Shown: positions 1 to 8,037 of the stretch, piece after piece
Numbering within the stretch: the first letter of the stretch is position 1
How the letters are laid out: every line of letters starts with the position of its first letter
Origin: Bacteroides caecimuris
GTDB taxonomy: Bacteria > Bacteroidota > Bacteroidia > Bacteroidales > Bacteroidaceae
Assembly (NCBI RefSeq): GCF_001688725.2
Contig: NZ_CP015401.2
Span: forward strand, 2,976,001-3,040,000
DNA: 64,000 bases
Direction: 5' to 3'
The notes under the pieces: generated by a model
Databases searched by the model: none
Told to the model about the DNA's origin: nothing
Seen by the model: only the letters and a program-made list of their open reading frames with translations
Program-made: the position numbers and the translations under genes

Positions 1-1
1 C

Positions 2-355
2 GGACATACTTTTGAAGTAGGAGCCGGATATATGCTCAGTGAGAAATTCCCGCTATCAGTAAGCTGGTACACTACATTTGCCGGAAACGATTATCGGGAA
101 AATGGAAAACGCGCCTGGTCGAGCTATTGTGAACTGAGTTACCCGTTCAGTGTGAAAGACGTCGATTTAAGTATTGAAGCAGGCTTCACACCTTGGGAAA
201 GTATGTATTCCGACAAATTCAATGTGGTCAACGTCGGACTATCCGCCACTAAAGAGATCAAAATAACGTCCGGCTTCTCATTACCTGTATTCGGAAAACT
301 GATAGCCAATCCTTACGAAGAGCAGGTTTATTTTGTATTCGGAATAACACTCTAG
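2..355 (+). CDS. C-terminal part of a probable outer-membrane beta-barrel protein (partial)
   Basis: The reading frame is open from the left edge of the window, so the gene begins upstream and only about the last 117 codons are seen. The visible part has alternating polar/hydrophobic stretches separated by short turns and ends with an aromatic-rich strand (YFVFGITL), the pattern of the last strands of an outer-membrane beta-barrel. The internal ATG at 32 is probably not the start, because the frame reads through GHTFEVGAGY before it without a break. No family can be named from this fragment. It lies 39 bp before the fucosidase gene on the same strand and could share its transcript. Confidence 0.6.
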   Translation, partial: GHTFEVGAGYMLSEKFPLSVSWYTTFAGNDYRENGKRAWSSYCELSYPFSVKDVDLSIEAGFTPWESMYSDKFNVVNVGLSATKEIKITSGFSLPVFGKLIANPYEEQVYFVFGITL

Positions 356-394
356 CGAATTTATCGATTTAATAATTTAGCAATAATCACCCCC

Positions 395-2269
395 ATGAAA
401 AAACACTCTCTTATTTTCTGTACAGGAGTTCTTTTACTGAGCGCCTGCAATCCGGCAAAAGCACCGGAAGCTATTTTGCCTGTTCCCGAAGCCAAGCAGG
501 TGGAATGGCAAAAGATGGAAACATATGCTTTTGTACACTTCGGACTTAACACATTCAACGACCGCGAATGGGGATACGGAGATTCCGACCCTAAAACATT
601 CAATCCTGCCAGACTGGATTGCGAGCAATGGGTACAAACGTTTGTAAATTCGGGCATGAAAGGAGTGATCCTGACAGCCAAACATCACGACGGATTCTGC
701 CTGTGGCCTACACAACTGACAGAATATTGCATCCGTAACACCCCGTATAAAGACGGAAAAGGCGACATCGTTCGCGAACTATCGGATGCCTGCAAGAAGT
801 ACGGCATTAAATTCGCAGTTTATCTGTCTCCCTGGGACAGGCATCAAGCCAATTACGGTTCTCCCGAATATGTAGACTACTTTTATAAGCAACTCAACGA
901 ACTGCTGACCAACTACGGTGATGTTTTTGAAATCTGGTTTGACGGTGCCAATGGCGGAGACGGCTGGTATGGTGGCGCAAAAGACAGCCGTACTATCGAC
1001 CGTAAGACTTATTACGATTATCCGAGAGCTTACAAAATGATTGACGAACTGCAACCACAAGCTGTTATCTTCTCTGATGGTGGTCCGGGTTGCCGCTGGG
1101 TAGGTAATGAAAAAGGATTTGCCGGAGCTACCAACTGGGCTTTCCTTCGTGCCGGAGAGGTCTATCCGGGCTATCCCAACTACCGCGAACTGCAATACGG
1201 TCACGCTGACGGCAATCAATGGGTAGCCGCCGAATGCGATGTTTCCATCCGTCCGGGATGGTTCTACCACCCGGAAGAAGACGGCCGCGTGAAGACAGTA
1301 GAACAACTGACCGACCTCTACTACCGCAGCGTAGGTCATAACGCAACATTGTTACTCAACTTCCCGGTCGATCGTGACGGACTGATCCATCCGACAGACT
1401 CTACCAACGCCGTAAACTTCCACCAGAACGTACAAAAACAACTGGCACACAACCTATTGGCGGGACTTTCTCCCAAAGCATCGGACGAACGGGGAAAAAC
1501 ATTCTCTGCAAAAGCGGTGACCGATGGTGAGTATGATACTTATTGGGCTACCAATGACGGTGTCAACTCTGCCACAATCGAGTTTGACCTGCCTCAAACG
1601 GAAAAGATTAACCGTATGATGTTACAGGAATATATACCTTTGGGGCAACGTGTCAAATCATTCGTTGTAGAATACAACCAGGAAGGCGAATGGCTTCCGG
1701 TAAAATTGAATGAAGAAACGACCACTATCGGATATAAACGCCTTCTTCGTTTCGAGACAGTCACCACAGATAAGATCCGTGTCCGTTTTACAGATTCGCG
1801 AGCTTGCCTCTGTATCAATAACATAGAAGCCTACTATGCAGGAGAGACTTCCGATACATATACCGCAAAAGCAGAAGAGTTGAAGAGTTATCCGTTCACG
1901 CTCACCGGAGTAGATGCGGAGGAAGCACAAAAATGTATGGATAAAAACAATCAGACCACCTGCTTCATCAACGAAAACACATTATTGATTGATTTGGGAG
2001 AGGAACGCACAATTACCTCCTTCCATTATCTCCCCGACCAGAGTGAATATAATAAAGGGATAATCAGCTCTTATGAAATCTCTGTCGGCACGGACAGCAA
2101 TGCTGTCAACCAGCTAGTAGCCAAAGATGAATTTTCCAACATAAAGAATAATCCGATTCTGCAATCGGTTTACTTTACTCCGGTAAACGCCCGCTATGTC
2201 CAACTGAAAGCAACACGGATGATACATGACGGTGAACCGATGGGGTTAGCAGAAATTGGTATACAATAA
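395..2269 (+). CDS. GH29 alpha-L-fucosidase lipoprotein with C-terminal discoidin-type domains
   Basis: A 624-residue exo-alpha-L-fucosidase of family GH29, expected to remove terminal fucose from host or dietary glycans. The N-terminus carries a type II signal with lipobox LLLSAC (Cys18), so it is a lipoprotein, in Bacteroides often displayed at the cell surface or periplasm. The catalytic barrel spans roughly residues 35-350 with the family hallmarks HFGLNTF, AKHHDGF and EIWFDGANG; Asp183 in the last is the expected nucleophile. Residues about 355-480 and 500-624 look like F5/8-type C (discoidin, CBM32-like) beta-sandwiches. It is the only carbohydrate gene here besides the fucosidase at 39-40 kb and is not flanked by SusC/SusD genes. 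The family call is secure; linkage specificity cannot be read from the sequence. Confidence 0.92.
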   Translation: MKKHSLIFCTGVLLLSACNPAKAPEAILPVPEAKQVEWQKMETYAFVHFGLNTFNDREWGYGDSDPKTFNPARLDCEQWVQTFVNSGMKGVILTAKHHDGFCLWPTQLTEYCIRNTPYKDGKGDIVRELSDACKKYGIKFAVYLSPWDRHQANYGSPEYVDYFYKQLNELLTNYGDVFEIWFDGANGGDGWYGGAKDSRTIDRKTYYDYPRAYKMIDELQPQAVIFSDGGPGCRWVGNEKGFAGATNWAFLRAGEVYPGYPNYRELQYGHADGNQWVAAECDVSIRPGWFYHPEEDGRVKTVEQLTDLYYRSVGHNATLLLNFPVDRDGLIHPTDSTNAVNFHQNVQKQLAHNLLAGLSPKASDERGKTFSAKAVTDGEYDTYWATNDGVNSATIEFDLPQTEKINRMMLQEYIPLGQRVKSFVVEYNQEGEWLPVKLNEETTTIGYKRLLRFETVTTDKIRVRFTDSRACLCINNIEAYYAGETSDTYTAKAEELKSYPFTLTGVDAEEAQKCMDKNNQTTCFINENTLLIDLGEERTITSFHYLPDQSEYNKGIISSYEISVGTDSNAVNQLVAKDEFSNIKNNPILQSVYFTPVNARYVQLKATRMIHDGEPMGLAEIGIQ

Positions 2270-2340
2270 AAGAATAGAGACTCTCTCCATAAAATCAGAA
2301 TAAGGTGCAATTATGAACTAAACCATTTGCTTTATTATAA

Positions 2341-2882
2341 TAAGAGCCTGTTTAAATTTTCCTGAGATTATGTTAGATAGGCTTTACCGACCAGTTTTTA
2401 TTCGTCACATAGTCTCCGTCATGCTCCTCACAACAACAGAAAATATACTCGAAAGCAACTCTCAAAACTGTGTCGGGCAAAACTCGGAGCAGGCTCTTAA
2501 TAACCCACTTTTCATTCATTAATAGAAAAGTTCTCTTTTATTAATTGTAAACTTCTTATTATCAGTATGTAAACTTATTTTTCGTTAACCGTAATCTATA
2601 AACGCAAGCTTCGTTTATAAAAACAAAGGCTTTGATTATAAAAACGAAGCTTGCAATTATATAATCAAAGCTTGCGTTTATAGTTTGTATCGAATGAAAA
2701 GAAAGTTTCCTTCCTGTCCGAAGGAACTTTATACTTAATGGGCGGGAAGTTTTCTATTAATAGCCAAGAGCGCAACTGTTAATATCCCTTCCGCCAACTA
2801 CAGACGGACGCGACAAGAAGAGCCGGGTTAAGTTAAAATATCAGCTATAAAATTATGACTGAAGAGAATTTAAACAGGCTCT
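2341..2882. repeat. Non-coding segment bounded by 16-bp perfect inverted repeats, with a third copy of the end inside
   Basis: AGAGCCTGTTTAAATT at 2343-2358 is repeated in reverse orientation (AATTTAAACAGGCTCT) at 2867-2882, enclosing about 540 bp without a coding frame. A third, shorter copy, CAGGCTCTTA at 2490-2499, is the reverse complement of TAAGAGCCTG at 2341-2350, so a 159-bp sub-element is nested at the left. Additional hairpins lie inside (2596-2683; AAAGTT(T)CCTTC at about 2702 against GAAGGAACTTT). The layout resembles a MITE or the ends of a decayed insertion sequence, but no transposase remnant and no clear target-site duplication are seen. Confidence 0.6.
2596..2683. repeat. Nested palindromic AAGCTT/CGTTTATA repeat cluster
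   Basis: CTATAAACGCAAGCTT at 2596-2611 is perfectly inverted at 2668-2683 (16 bp). Inside, GCAAGCTTCGTTT at 2604-2616 is perfectly inverted at 2642-2654 (13 bp). The whole 88 bp therefore reads as four related AT-rich units of about 20-22 bp alternating in orientation, each carrying an AAGCTT- or AAGGCTTT-like centre. It could form alternative cruciforms or hairpins. No function can be assigned. Confidence 0.7.
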
Positions 2883-2883
2883 A

Positions 2884-3402
2884 AATGATTCCTATAGGCA
2901 TTTTTATTTCGCCGTTTGCCTGCCTGGATATAGTTCATTAGGCAATCTTATTTCGTATAACTATAGTCATACGAAAAGATAATAGGCAATCAAGATAGTC
3001 TTATCAGGCTATGGAAAAAATCTAATTAGTAACATACAATAAACACATAGCGAAAAGACAAATTTGAGCGAAGTGTAGCGAATGGCACTGAAACAGTGTT
3101 CGTTACGCTTCGTTTTTGTGTGGTAAGGAAGCAACTGAAAGCCACTTTGAAGCCAAATGCGGCAGGAGTTCAGTTACCAGCCCATTACTACCGTAACGGA
3201 TGAAAGTTTTTAGTTAAAGGCTTCTATTTCTGCAATTTGCGTAGGTTTGCATATCTGTCGGTAATACACCGACCTATACAACCACAAAGAAAAGGCAAAG
3301 TGATGAAACTGTAAAAACAGTCAGTTCTCCTATTAAAATCATTATTCTGCTAATACACAATAAAAAAGTGCGTTTCTTGTACTGCTGGGAACTGCACTTT
3401 TT
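2884..3402. other. Gene-free interval with several hairpins
   Basis: No coding frame is supported. Three structures are visible: TTTCGTAT at 2951-2958 against ATACGAAA at 2969-2976; an imperfect long hairpin from CGAAG at 3069 to CTTCG at 3112 centred on CACTGAAACAGTG and followed by TTTTT; and AAAAAGTGC at 3363-3371 against GCACTTTTT at 3394-3402. The stretch around 3120-3200 reminds me of the non-coding DNA next to mobilisation genes of Bacteroides conjugative elements, but no relaxase or transfer gene is present, so this is only a suspicion. Confidence 0.35.
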
Positions 3403-3403
3403 A

Positions 3404-3411
3404 TAATTTTG
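3404..3411 (+). promoter_or_regulatory. Possible -7 element for the PAS-LuxR gene
   Basis: TAATTTTG matches the Bacteroides -7 consensus TAnnTTTG and lies 25 bp before the start codon at 3437, directly after the hairpin 3363-3402. No convincing -33 TTTG is found at the usual 19-21 bp distance, so this is tentative. Confidence 0.35.
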
Positions 3412-3436
3412 CAGTCGGAATAACATCAGCAAGGAT

Positions 3437-4198
3437 ATGCAGGAAGACATCTTACGTTTTTTTCGTCCTATAAATCATTCATTCGATGTAAAAGAGGACG
3501 ATTATGTACAAGCGAAAGTTTGCATTTCAATGGCAGACGCCATGGCTCGGAATACGAACAGCAGTTTGTATATAATTGATTATAACCAGAAAAACTTCTT
3601 GTATGTATCTCCGAATCCTTTGTTCTTGTGCGGATACACACCGGAAGAGGTGCGAGGGAAAGGATACGGTTTCTATTTCGAGGTGGTTCCGGCAGAAGAG
3701 ATAAGAATGCTGTTCGAAATAAACGAGGCAGGTTTTTATCTTTTCGGCAGGCACTCTTCGGAAGAGAAGTACGGTATGACTATCGAATATGATTTCCATA
3801 TCAAGGCCTGTGACGGACGTTTCCGGTTAATCCATCACAAGCTGACTCCCGTGCTCCTTGACAAGGATGGGTATATGTGGCTGGCGTTATGTACCGTATC
3901 GCTTTCTCCCGCATCCGTTCCGGGAAACGTGTTGATGACATGCAAGCACCGCCCGGTTCACTGGGCCTATTCTTTTGAGGGGCAACGGTGGAAGGAACTT
4001 CCCAATATTGTATTGACCGACAGAGAAACCGACATTCTGCAACTCGCAGTAAAAGGATTTTCCAATACGGAGATTGGAGAGGCTTTGTTTGTGGATGCCA
4101 ATACCGTGAAATTCCACAAGAAAAAACTGTTTCAGAAGTTACATGCAAAAAACATCACTGAAGCCATCGGCATCGCATCCAATCTGCGGCTGATTTAG
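3437..4198 (+). CDS. PAS-domain LuxR-family transcriptional regulator
   Basis: A 253-residue cytoplasmic regulator. Residues about 35-155 resemble a PAS/PAC sensor fold (SLYIIDYNQKNFLYVSPNP followed by GYTPEEVRGKG). Residues about 190-250 form a GerE/LuxR helix-turn-helix: LTDRETDILQLAVKGFSNTE, then the recognition helix DANTVKFHKKKLFQKLHAKN. There is no receiver domain, so signal input probably comes through the PAS fold (ligand, redox or protein partner) rather than phosphorylation. AAGGA a few bases before the ATG may help initiation. The gene converges on the barrel-receptor gene and its 3' end overlaps a small opposite-strand frame by 60 bp. Target genes are unknown; the direct repeats upstream of the receptor gene (6937-6991) are one candidate binding site. 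Confidence 0.85.
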   Translation: MQEDILRFFRPINHSFDVKEDDYVQAKVCISMADAMARNTNSSLYIIDYNQKNFLYVSPNPLFLCGYTPEEVRGKGYGFYFEVVPAEEIRMLFEINEAGFYLFGRHSSEEKYGMTIEYDFHIKACDGRFRLIHHKLTPVLLDKDGYMWLALCTVSLSPASVPGNVLMTCKHRPVHWAYSFEGQRWKELPNIVLTDRETDILQLAVKGFSNTEIGEALFVDANTVKFHKKKLFQKLHAKNITEAIGIASNLRLI

Positions 4199-4489
4199 AA
4201 AGACGAGATAAAATTTCGGAAACGGTTCGATAGGCAGATGCCGTTCGACATATTGCCTTATTTTATCTTGTCCTCTCTTCCTGATAACATCATCTTGCAA
4301 AGATGGGTATATCATCCTTTTTTTGATAAAAGCAATATTCCAAAATGCCATATAGCCGATAACATATCTTTCTACCGCCTTTTCTATCGGCTCATCCTCT
4401 TTCCGTAGGGATGCAAGGGGAAAAGCAGTATTCTCAAAGATACCGATTTCCGCCCATGAAAGATTTATGAATGTCAAGGGGTATTCCAT
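4139..4489 (-). CDS. Hypothetical 116-residue protein translationally coupled to the barrel receptor
   Basis: I do not recognise this protein. Its ATG follows the receptor's stop codon by one base, and AGGAG of the receptor's last codons stands at Shine-Dalgarno distance from it; this is unusual for Bacteroides, where such sites are rare, and argues for coupled translation. The first 95 residues look protein-like (hydrophobic-aromatic N-terminal half, charged segment RKRGQDKIRQYVERH). The last 20 codons run antisense to the end of the PAS-LuxR gene, so the natural C-terminus may have been lost or the frame may be spurious. Confidence is therefore limited. Confidence 0.4.
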   Translation of the reverse strand: MEYPLTFINLSWAEIGIFENTAFPLASLRKEDEPIEKAVERYVIGYMAFWNIAFIKKRMIYPSLQDDVIRKRGQDKIRQYVERHLPIEPFPKFYLVFLNQPQIGCDADGFSDVFCM

Positions 4490-4490
4490 T

Positions 4491-6881
4491 TTATCTCCTG
4501 CCGATTAAATCCTCATTCTCAATCGTCTTGTTGGTTTTCTTCACACGTGCTTTCAATGAGCCGAAACGATAGGACACACGCAATGTCAGATTGCGGGAGT
4601 GAGTTATCCATCTTCTCTCACCCGTGTAATCCCCGTTGATTGTATGTGCACAATACTGTCCGTATCTGGAGAAATTGCCGCTGTCGCAATAGCCCATGAG
4701 GCGAACTGACAGACGCTCTTCTTTCAGGAATGAGCGTGAAAGTGTCAACATATAGAAATAAGTCGGTTTCGAATAGTCATACAGATTATCTAAAGTAGAT
4801 TCATTGCGCCCGGTCGCAAGCGACAGTTTTATTTTCCCCGGCAACTGTTGTTCTGCCTGCGCATAGAATGTCCAATGCCAGCGTTCATTCTCCAGCCCAA
4901 GTTGGTGGCTGTAGAGTTTCCTGTGTTGTACGCTATTGTTTAGCATAAGACTTGTAGTAGATGAAATTCTCCAACGCAAGTAAGTGTTAATGGTATACCC
5001 ACGGAGTTTCAGATTGTTTTCGTATGTGGTATGGCGCACATCATCCATCAGATAATTGTACTCCCCGATTCCGGTATTATTTAGTGTAGAAGACAGCGAA
5101 ACATTTGCGGTCAATTTGGGCAAAGTCAGCATATAGGAAAGTGAAATGTTATGAGGATGCGCACTTTTTAATGATGGATTTCCATTGGATATTTCATCAG
5201 GAGTTTCTTCAACGGCAGGATTCAAATAGGAAATCCCCGGACGGTAGATGCGGGAGAGATAATTCAGCTTGAGCGTATTCCGGTCATTTACCTTGTAACT
5301 GATACCGAGGGAAGGAATCCAGTCACCAAGATGTTTGGCAAAGTCCGGATTGCTTCCATCTTTATAGTGTGCGTCGATATATGAATATTCATAGCGCATT
5401 CCGGCACGTGCATTCCATGCTCCTGATGTGAAGCGATATTCTCCGTAAACAGCGGCAATGTGCGTATAGTGGGCAAAGTCGGTATGGTTCTTTGTACCGT
5501 TGTCGTAACCAAACTGGCTCAAGCTGCTATTGTCACGGAAAATATATTTCGTTCCCATACTTAATTGGTGATGCTCGGATAACGGACGCTCCCAATCAAA
5601 CTGAAACGTATGCTCGGCAAAATTGTTCTTCTTCCTGCTGTCGAAAGCGGAATAGTCAACGGGCATATTTTCCATATCCGAATAAACCCAATCGGCGCGT
5701 TGACGTGTATTGGTGGTGGAAAGCAAGTAAGAAAACGTCAGGGCTTCTCCTTCTCTTCCAGTCAGATGTTGGTAATCAATGTGCCCGTTGAAATCGAAAA
5801 ACCTTTGATAGCTGTCGTGCAAGTTTTCCGCATACGAATATATGACAGTATTGTTTCTGGAAAATAGCGAGGTGGTCTTATTGTAGTTGATGTCAACATC
5901 ATAAGAGTAGCCTCCGAACGACAAGGAGAACAAGTTTCGTGCGTTCATTTCATAGCTTGCTTCCAGTTCCATGTTGTGCAGCCAGCCGAGATTATCGCCT
6001 TTGTCGGATATTCGTTGCACGTTCCCGCTGGTTTTATATAGATATTCTTCGTCTCCATAATGGTAAGTACCGTCATGGCTGAGCCTCTGTACACTGTAAT
6101 TGCCTCCTAATGTAAACTTCCGGACTTGTGTTGTCAGAAACAAGCTTCCATAATGTTGTCCGGACGCACTATATGCTCCTTGTGCCGTACCTACAACTCC
6201 GTCCATAGAAAGTTTGTCATTCGTGATAATGTTCAATATGGCATCCGCACTTTCTCCGTCATATTTTGCTCCCGGTTCTGTAATTACTTCAATGTTCTTT
6301 ACCACATCGGCTGGAATGGAAGAAAGCACGTCTTTTGAATTGTTGGTATAGTTTCGGCTTGGACGTCCGTTTCTATATACTTTGAAATTACTGCTTCCAT
6401 TCACTTTGATATTCCCTTGTCCGTCCACCGTTACGAAAGGAACCTTTCTCAGTATCTCTATGACTGAACTACTTTTTGCATCCGTATCTCCCTGCACATC
6501 ATACGTGGTACGGTCAACTTCGTTTTTTACCAACTTCTTTTGCGCTGTTACTGTTATGGCATCCAATTCTATTCCTCCCCGTAATATAATTATCCCCACA
6601 TCCCTTCCATCGCACTCTATTATTTGAGGCTGATAGCCGACAGAAGTGACTTTTAATAGACAATCACCTTTACGTTCTTTTAATTGGAATGTTCCGTCCT
6701 CCCGGCTAAGAGTCCCTTCCACAAATGTGGAGTCGGTCTTCAACAATACAACATTGGCAAAAGCCACTGGCGATTGTTGTTCATCCACAACTTTACCCGT
6801 AATATTCTGTGCCCTTATTATTTCTGCTACATTTAACAAACACAGAAGACATACCCATTTGAAAAGATTATTTGCTTTCAT
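4491..6881 (-). CDS. Outer-membrane beta-barrel protein of the TonB-dependent-receptor type
   Basis: A 796-residue outer-membrane protein. It has a signal peptide (residues 1-25, ending IRAQ), a carboxypeptidase-regulatory-like beta-sandwich (about 26-105, starting NITGKVVDEQQSPVAFANVV), a plug domain (about 115-225, with VPFVTVDGQGNIKVNGSSNF and a GAKYDGESADAILNII motif) and a long barrel to the C-terminus. This arrangement fits the OMP_b-brl_3 group of Bacteroidetes rather than a canonical SusC: it is shorter and no SusD-like partner lies beside it. Substrate is unknown. It is preceded on its own strand by imperfect 16-bp direct repeats (6937-6991) and followed by a tightly coupled small frame. 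The regulator gene at 3437 converges on it and is a plausible but unproven controller. Confidence 0.85.
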   Translation of the reverse strand: MKANNLFKWVCLLCLLNVAEIIRAQNITGKVVDEQQSPVAFANVVLLKTDSTFVEGTLSREDGTFQLKERKGDCLLKVTSVGYQPQIIECDGRDVGIIILRGGIELDAITVTAQKKLVKNEVDRTTYDVQGDTDAKSSSVIEILRKVPFVTVDGQGNIKVNGSSNFKVYRNGRPSRNYTNNSKDVLSSIPADVVKNIEVITEPGAKYDGESADAILNIITNDKLSMDGVVGTAQGAYSASGQHYGSLFLTTQVRKFTLGGNYSVQRLSHDGTYHYGDEEYLYKTSGNVQRISDKGDNLGWLHNMELEASYEMNARNLFSLSFGGYSYDVDINYNKTTSLFSRNNTVIYSYAENLHDSYQRFFDFNGHIDYQHLTGREGEALTFSYLLSTTNTRQRADWVYSDMENMPVDYSAFDSRKKNNFAEHTFQFDWERPLSEHHQLSMGTKYIFRDNSSLSQFGYDNGTKNHTDFAHYTHIAAVYGEYRFTSGAWNARAGMRYEYSYIDAHYKDGSNPDFAKHLGDWIPSLGISYKVNDRNTLKLNYLSRIYRPGISYLNPAVEETPDEISNGNPSLKSAHPHNISLSYMLTLPKLTANVSLSSTLNNTGIGEYNYLMDDVRHTTYENNLKLRGYTINTYLRWRISSTTSLMLNNSVQHRKLYSHQLGLENERWHWTFYAQAEQQLPGKIKLSLATGRNESTLDNLYDYSKPTYFYMLTLSRSFLKEERLSVRLMGYCDSGNFSRYGQYCAHTINGDYTGERRWITHSRNLTLRVSYRFGSLKARVKKTNKTIENEDLIGRR

Positions 6882-6936
6882 ACACTCTGCGATTTGAATT
6901 ATAGCGCAAAGTTCTGAATAATAAATATATTACCTG

Positions 6937-6991
6937 CTACCCGATAGGATAGTATTGTTGTTATCGTAGAAAAAACTACCCAATAGAGTAG
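6937..6991. repeat. Imperfect 16-bp direct repeats upstream of the barrel-receptor gene
   Basis: CTACCCGATAGGATAG at 6937-6952 and CTACCCAATAGAGTAG at 6976-6991 match at 13 of 16 positions and start 39 bp apart, close to four helical turns. They lie 56-110 bp upstream of the receptor start at 6881, where an activator site would be expected. The rest of the 6882-7249 gap shows only the promoter below. Confidence 0.55.
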
Positions 6992-7064
6992 TCGCAATAC
7001 GGCATAAAAATCCCGCATTTTAACTTCTCTGAACGACCCAAACGCAAAAAATGCTATATAGAGA

Positions 7065-7097
7065 TTTCTATCTTTCGGGAAAACTTCCTATATTTGC
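7065..7097 (+). promoter_or_regulatory. Probable promoter of the GNAT gene
   Basis: TATATTTG at 7090-7097 is a full match to the -7 consensus; TTTC at 7065-7068, 21 bp upstream, is a near match to the -33 TTTG. It would leave an untranslated leader of about 145 nt before the start at 7250. Confidence 0.55.
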
Positions 7098-7249
7098 AAA
7101 CAAAGAGAGTTATTTGACAGCATAGCACCGCAAAGCGCTGAAAATCGCACGGTTGCCAATTCGTTACTGTTATTCCTCAAATATTCCGCTAAATATTTAT
7201 TCCTCAAATGGTTGTGTCAGACCGTTGAAATTCTAAAATAATAGATAAT

Positions 7250-7780
7250 ATGGTACAGAAAACAAAGATTATCGTGCAGAAGAAAAACTATACTCTCCGT
7301 ACTTGGCAAACCGAAGATGCAGCATCATTAGCCCAATATCTCAATAACAAGAATATTTGGAATAACTGTCGTGACGGTCTCCCCTATCCTTATAGCCAGG
7401 AAGATGCTAACGTTTTTCTCGCTATGGTACAAGCAAAAGAAAACATTCATGATTTCTGCATTGAGATAAACGGAGAAGCAGTCGGAAATATCGGTTTTAT
7501 ACCCGCTACGGATGTAGAACGTTTTAGTGCAGAAGTGGGCTACTGGATTGGAGAACCTTTCTGGAACCAGGGAATCGTTACTGACGCCCTGAAAAAAGCT
7601 ATCAACTATTATTTCGAACACACTGATAAAATACGTGTATTCGCAGTCGTATTTGAGCATAACTCCCCATCCATGCGGGTATTAGAGAAAGTGGGATTCA
7701 CGAAAGTAGGAATTATGCAAAAGGCTATTTTCAAGAATGATAATTTCATGAACGCACATTATTATGAACTTATCAAATAA
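7250..7780 (+). CDS. GNAT-family N-acetyltransferase (RimJ/RimL-like)
   Basis: A 176-residue acetyl-CoA-dependent acyltransferase. It opens with the RimJ/RimL pattern (YTLRTWQTEDAASLAQYLNN), has the core strand VGNIGFIP, the segment EVGYWIGEPFWNQGIVTDAL that binds the acetyl-CoA pyrophosphate, and the C-terminal pattern NSPSMRVLEKVGFTKVG. Length and domain cover the whole family fold. The substrate could be a ribosomal or other protein N-terminus or a small amine; the sequence does not decide. It stands alone between the divergent receptor gene and the etf operon. Confidence 0.9.
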   Translation: MVQKTKIIVQKKNYTLRTWQTEDAASLAQYLNNKNIWNNCRDGLPYPYSQEDANVFLAMVQAKENIHDFCIEINGEAVGNIGFIPATDVERFSAEVGYWIGEPFWNQGIVTDALKKAINYYFEHTDKIRVFAVVFEHNSPSMRVLEKVGFTKVGIMQKAIFKNDNFMNAHYYELIK

Positions 7781-7911
7781 TCCGGAATTCATCAAGGAAT
7801 CCTTTTCGGACACCCTCCTCATAAACGCCTTGTCAACCCTGAATTAAATCTATAAAAGCCCTCCTATTTTGCTCAAAATTCTTAAACCTGTGCATTTTTT
7901 ACTCAGATTTC

Positions 7912-7941
7912 TTGTCAGAACCAAGTGTTTGAGTAAATTTG
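7912..7941 (+). promoter_or_regulatory. Probable promoter of the etfB-etfA-acyl-CoA dehydrogenase operon
   Basis: TAAATTTG at 7934-7941 fits TAnnTTTG; TTG at 7912-7914 lies 19 bp upstream as a weak -33. It is placed just before the leader of etfB. The operon ends at the terminator 11668-11702. Confidence 0.55.
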
Positions 7942-8037
7942 CATGCTGATAGTTAACCGGATAGTTTGAATAGCAAGAGATTACTACTTGACTACTGGCT
8001 GCTAACTTGTAGAAATACTAATACTAAATTTAATAGC

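Noticed and set aside
779..1339. A 186-codon antisense frame in the first fucosidase gene
   Set aside because: Shadow of the GH29 catalytic region with no recognisable protein features.
7966..8037. Upstream ATG extending EtfB by 24 residues
   Set aside because: EtfB proteins begin with a strand like MSLKIVVLAKQ; the extension has no family match and lies in the leader.
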